Shown here one piece after another: positions 22,404 to 24,531 of a DNA stretch of 24,531 nucleotides. The stretch spans positions 1 through 24,531 of the forward strand of contig JAEWKZ010000047.1 in assembly GCA_023393525.1 (NCBI GenBank), given 5' to 3'. Numbering within the stretch: position 1 is the first letter of the stretch; every line of letters starts with the position of its first letter. Under the pieces are notes generated by a model. It searched no databases. It saw only the letters and a program-made list of their open reading frames with translations, and had not been told where the DNA came from. The position numbers and the translations under genes are program-made. Source of the stretch: Pseudomonadota bacterium. Lineage in GTDB: Bacteria; Desulfobacterota; Desulfovibrionia; Desulfovibrionales; Desulfomicrobiaceae.

Positions 22404-24197
22404 ATGTCCGATTTCGTCTTCTCATCGGTTCGAAAGCTGCCCGGGGAACTCTCTACGGCGATGAGCGGGATATATGTCGAAAATCCTCCCGCAGTGAGGG
22501 AGTTTCACGGCGAGTGGGGCTCTTTGGCGGTTTCGCAGAACATGTATCCGAATTTTCAGGTGGTGGAGGATGAATCGTCAGTCTTCTGCGTCCTCGGGGG
22601 CCCTGTAGTTCTTTACCACGACAACGCTTTTTTGGGCGGCGACGATTCGACGCGGGGAACAGCCTTGATCCGCGAGCGGTTTATGGCCGGGAATTTGCGT
22701 TTTGAAGAGGGCCTGAGCGGACCGTTCGTCATCGTATCCCTGGACAAGGTCGATTCGACTCTGTCCGTGGTCACGGACATCATGATGTTTTTGCCGGTGT
22801 ACATGTACGAAGACGGCGGCGAGGTTATGCTCGCTTCACACGTCGACGTGCTTGCGGTGGTTTCCGGGCAGGTGAACAACCTCGACGAAGCGTCCCTCGT
22901 TGATTTCGTTCTGAACGATGTGATCACCTACCCGTTCACCGCCTATGCGGCACTCCGGCAATGTCCTCCGGCCACGGTGCTTCGTTTTATAGTGCGAAAC
23001 GAGAAGGTTTTGCGTTCAGACACGCTCGAGTATTGGCGTCCCAACGAGGTGATATCCTATGGTTACCTGGATGAAGCTGCCCGGGCGTTGCGCGATAGCG
23101 TGAGCGACTATGTTTCCCGGGTCACCTCGGGACTTGATTATGTTGCCCAGTTTCTGAGCGGTGGTGAAGATTCCCGCGCCATAGCCGGGCTGCTTCCCGC
23201 CCATCTGAAGCGGGACGGGTTCGTTTTCGTCGAGACACGCAACCGGGAGGCGAAGATCAGCGAACAGGTCGCGCAGGCTTATGGGGTGAACCTGCACGTC
23301 CATCTACGCGCCGTGTCACATTATGCCGATGTCCTTCCCGGCGCTTCACGCCTGATTGGGATGGGGCATCAGTATTGTCACGCGCACAGCATGGGGATTC
23401 ATGCGCAGTGCAGGCTTGGGGACTACCGTGCTGTGTTCGGAGGGTTCCTCTCCGACTCCTTTATCAAAGGTTATTACACCAGGAAAATCCGCCGGATAAG
23501 CCGCATGCATTTCCTGCCGCAGTTTTTCATTAAGGGAGAAACCAGAACCCGAGAAATCGTCAATCTGGCCTTCAATCCGGAACTGATCCGTATTGTGATG
23601 GACCGTCGCAAGGAACATTTTGCCAGGGTTTATGAGATTCGAAGGCGAACCGCCCACGAATGGTTTGCGCTTTGGCCCGCCACGATGCGCGCTACGGTAC
23701 CGAACATCTATATCAACCGCCGCCTGTTCAGGAGCTACGAACCCTTTCTAGGCAGCGGTGTCGTGCGGATCAGTGCCGGGGTTCCCATTGAATGGAAACT
23801 GAACCGGCGCCTGTTCAACAAAGCCATGCAGCCGTTCCTCAGGCAGTCTCGTTTCATCGTTCATGGGGACGGTTGGTTTCCGTATTATCCGTGGTGGGTG
23901 AATACAATTCCACGTCAGATAATTTCGTGGTCCAGAAAAATTGGAAGAAAGACAGGTCGCATCAAAGGAAATCAAGCGTCATGGACTGACTGGAAAAAAT
24001 TGGTCAATAGCGAAAAATGGATGGAGATGTACAAGAATAACAAAGGGTATGTCGATTCATTCAGGAATTGTTTCGCAAAATTCGATCAGAACAAAGAAAT
24101 TGAGTACAAAGAATTAAGTATCGATCAGAAAATGAATCTTCTTCAGATTTTAGTTTCCGTCGAGCAGTTGTCCCAACGCGCTGGTTCGGGTCGATGA
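22404..24197 (+). CDS. Asparagine-synthase-like ATP-pyrophosphatase lacking the glutaminase cysteine
   Basis: This 597-residue protein resembles asparagine synthetase B in outline. An N-terminal domain of about 200 residues (FEEGLSGPFVIVSLD, then LASHVDVLAVV) is followed by a synthetase domain with the pyrophosphate loop SGGEDSRA at 252-259. Active glutamine-dependent enzymes have Cys at position 2. Here Ser follows the initiator Met, so glutamine hydrolysis is not expected, as in beta-lactam synthetase or lasso-peptide cyclase relatives (family knowledge). The activity is therefore probably ATP-dependent amide or related bond formation on an unknown substrate. AGGA lies 7 nt before the ATG at 22404. 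The last 250 bp are markedly richer in A/T and Lys/Asn codons than the rest. It follows a glycosyltransferase gene, as often seen in polysaccharide loci. Confidence 0.82.
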   Translation: MSDFVFSSVRKLPGELSTAMSGIYVENPPAVREFHGEWGSLAVSQNMYPNFQVVEDESSVFCVLGGPVVLYHDNAFLGGDDSTRGTALIRERFMAGNLRFEEGLSGPFVIVSLDKVDSTLSVVTDIMMFLPVYMYEDGGEVMLASHVDVLAVVSGQVNNLDEASLVDFVLNDVITYPFTAYAALRQCPPATVLRFIVRNEKVLRSDTLEYWRPNEVISYGYLDEAARALRDSVSDYVSRVTSGLDYVAQFLSGGEDSRAIAGLLPAHLKRDGFVFVETRNREAKISEQVAQAYGVNLHVHLRAVSHYADVLPGASRLIGMGHQYCHAHSMGIHAQCRLGDYRAVFGGFLSDSFIKGYYTRKIRRISRMHFLPQFFIKGETRTREIVNLAFNPELIRIVMDRRKEHFARVYEIRRRTAHEWFALWPATMRATVPNIYINRRLFRSYEPFLGSGVVRISAGVPIEWKLNRRLFNKAMQPFLRQSRFIVHGDGWFPYYPWWVNTIPRQIISWSRKIGRKTGRIKGNQASWTDWKKLVNSEKWMEMYKNNKGYVDSFRNCFAKFDQNKEIEYKELSIDQKMNLLQILVSVEQLSQRAGSGR

Positions 24198-24225
24198 CTC
24201 TGCGTTTGCTTACGATGTGATGAGA

Positions 24226-24257
24226 CGCGACATTTCGGTCGCGCAGAATTAATTTTT
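24226..24257 (+). terminator. Possible terminator after the AsnB-like gene
   Basis: CGCGAC (24226-24231) pairs with GTCGCG (24238-24243) around ATTTCG. A TTTTT run follows only after 9 bases, at 24253-24257, so the match to an intrinsic terminator is imperfect. The rest of 24198-24363 shows no gene that I can support. Confidence 0.45.
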
Positions 24258-24363
24258 CAGGTTACATTTTACCATTGCATCTGAGATAACGTTAGACCGG
24301 CTGTGCTCCGAATGAGAGAGCAGTTCGAATCGTTGTCTCGTTCAGTACCGAGATCGCTACTGT

Positions 24364-24531
24364 GGCTATCCCGAGCTGGAGAAGTCAATGGGACGCCAAA
24401 TTTTAGGTTCATCCGGTTAAAGCGTACTTGGCTTCGTGAATCCCCAGAATTCTGAGTTTGAAGAACTCCTGATCCCGGTAGCCGTACGCCTGTCTTTTGA
24501 GCGTCTTGATCTTGTTGTTGGTTCCTTCCAT
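24364..24531 (-). mobile_element. Left part of an ISL3-type insertion sequence (runs off the window)
   Basis: The transposase C-terminus identifies the element. The exact end is uncertain. I place it tentatively at GGCTATCCC (24364) because a short non-coding tail between stop codon and terminal repeat is usual for such elements. The matching terminal repeat and the target duplication would lie outside this window. Confidence 0.5.
24409..24531 (-). CDS. ISL3-family transposase, C-terminal fragment (partial at window edge)
   Basis: On the minus strand the last 40 codons read through NNKIKTLKRQAYGYRD and FFKLRILGIHEAKYAL to a TGA at 24409-24411. The pattern EGTNNKIK...KR.AYGYRD..FF.L.IL is the conserved C-terminal end of ISL3-type transposases, including the final catalytic Glu region. 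Only the C-terminus is in the window; the gene continues beyond 24531 and the ATG at the edge is an internal Met. Whether the element is intact cannot be judged here. Confidence 0.85.
   Translation of the reverse strand: MEGTNNKIKTLKRQAYGYRDQEFFKLRILGIHEAKYALTG

Noticed and set aside
24311..24345. Possible tRNA fragment around TTCGAATC
   Set aside because: The flanking bases do not form a T-arm stem and no acceptor or anticodon arms are present.

Overview
The window looks like chromosomal DNA from a GC-rich, Gram-negative, sulfate-reducer-like deltaproteobacterium (Desulfovibrionales such as Desulfomicrobium/Desulfovibrio). This is an inference from gene content: many two-component proteins including a sigma-54 activator, a TSUP anion transporter beside receiver proteins, a divergent biotin carboxylase/carboxyltransferase set, and an AsmA/DUF748 envelope protein. 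No rRNA, tRNA or CRISPR array was found. GC content is high to about 20.8 kb and then falls, most clearly after 23.9 kb.

Region 1 (1-5937, all +) is a signalling block. It runs from the end of an upstream gene through two stand-alone receiver proteins, a TSUP-family membrane transporter and an unrecognised two-TM protein. A strong intrinsic terminator (about 2987-3024) closes this unit. A PAS/histidine-kinase gene and an NtrC-type sigma-54 activator follow as a pair. Region 2 (5938-8557) begins with a long inverted repeat between convergent genes. Two minus-strand genes follow that overlap by 8 bp: purine nucleoside phosphorylase, then a HEAT-repeat protein ending in a receiver domain.

Region 3 (8891-14557, +) is the most unusual metabolic block. 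It holds a divergent biotin carboxylase, a carboxyltransferase with the AccA-like half fused in front of the AccD-like half, a BCCP-like protein whose candidate biotin lysine sits in MKR rather than MKM, a small unknown protein, and ssb with a clear terminator. Together the first three could form a complete but non-standard acyl-CoA (probably acetyl-CoA) carboxylase. Two related palindromic elements, in inverted orientation to each other, flank the carboxyltransferase gene.

Region 4 (14665-20834) carries a flavin disulfide oxidoreductase, holo-ACP synthase and, convergent to them, a 1341-residue AsmA/DUF748-like protein. Region 5 (20835-24531) looks like the edge of a surface-polysaccharide or horizontally acquired segment. 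It has a structured leader ending in an intrinsic terminator, a GT4-type glycosyltransferase, an asparagine-synthase-like protein without the glutaminase cysteine, and the C-terminus of an ISL3-type transposase running off the window on the minus strand.

All calls come from reading the sequence and from memory of protein families; no database search was run.
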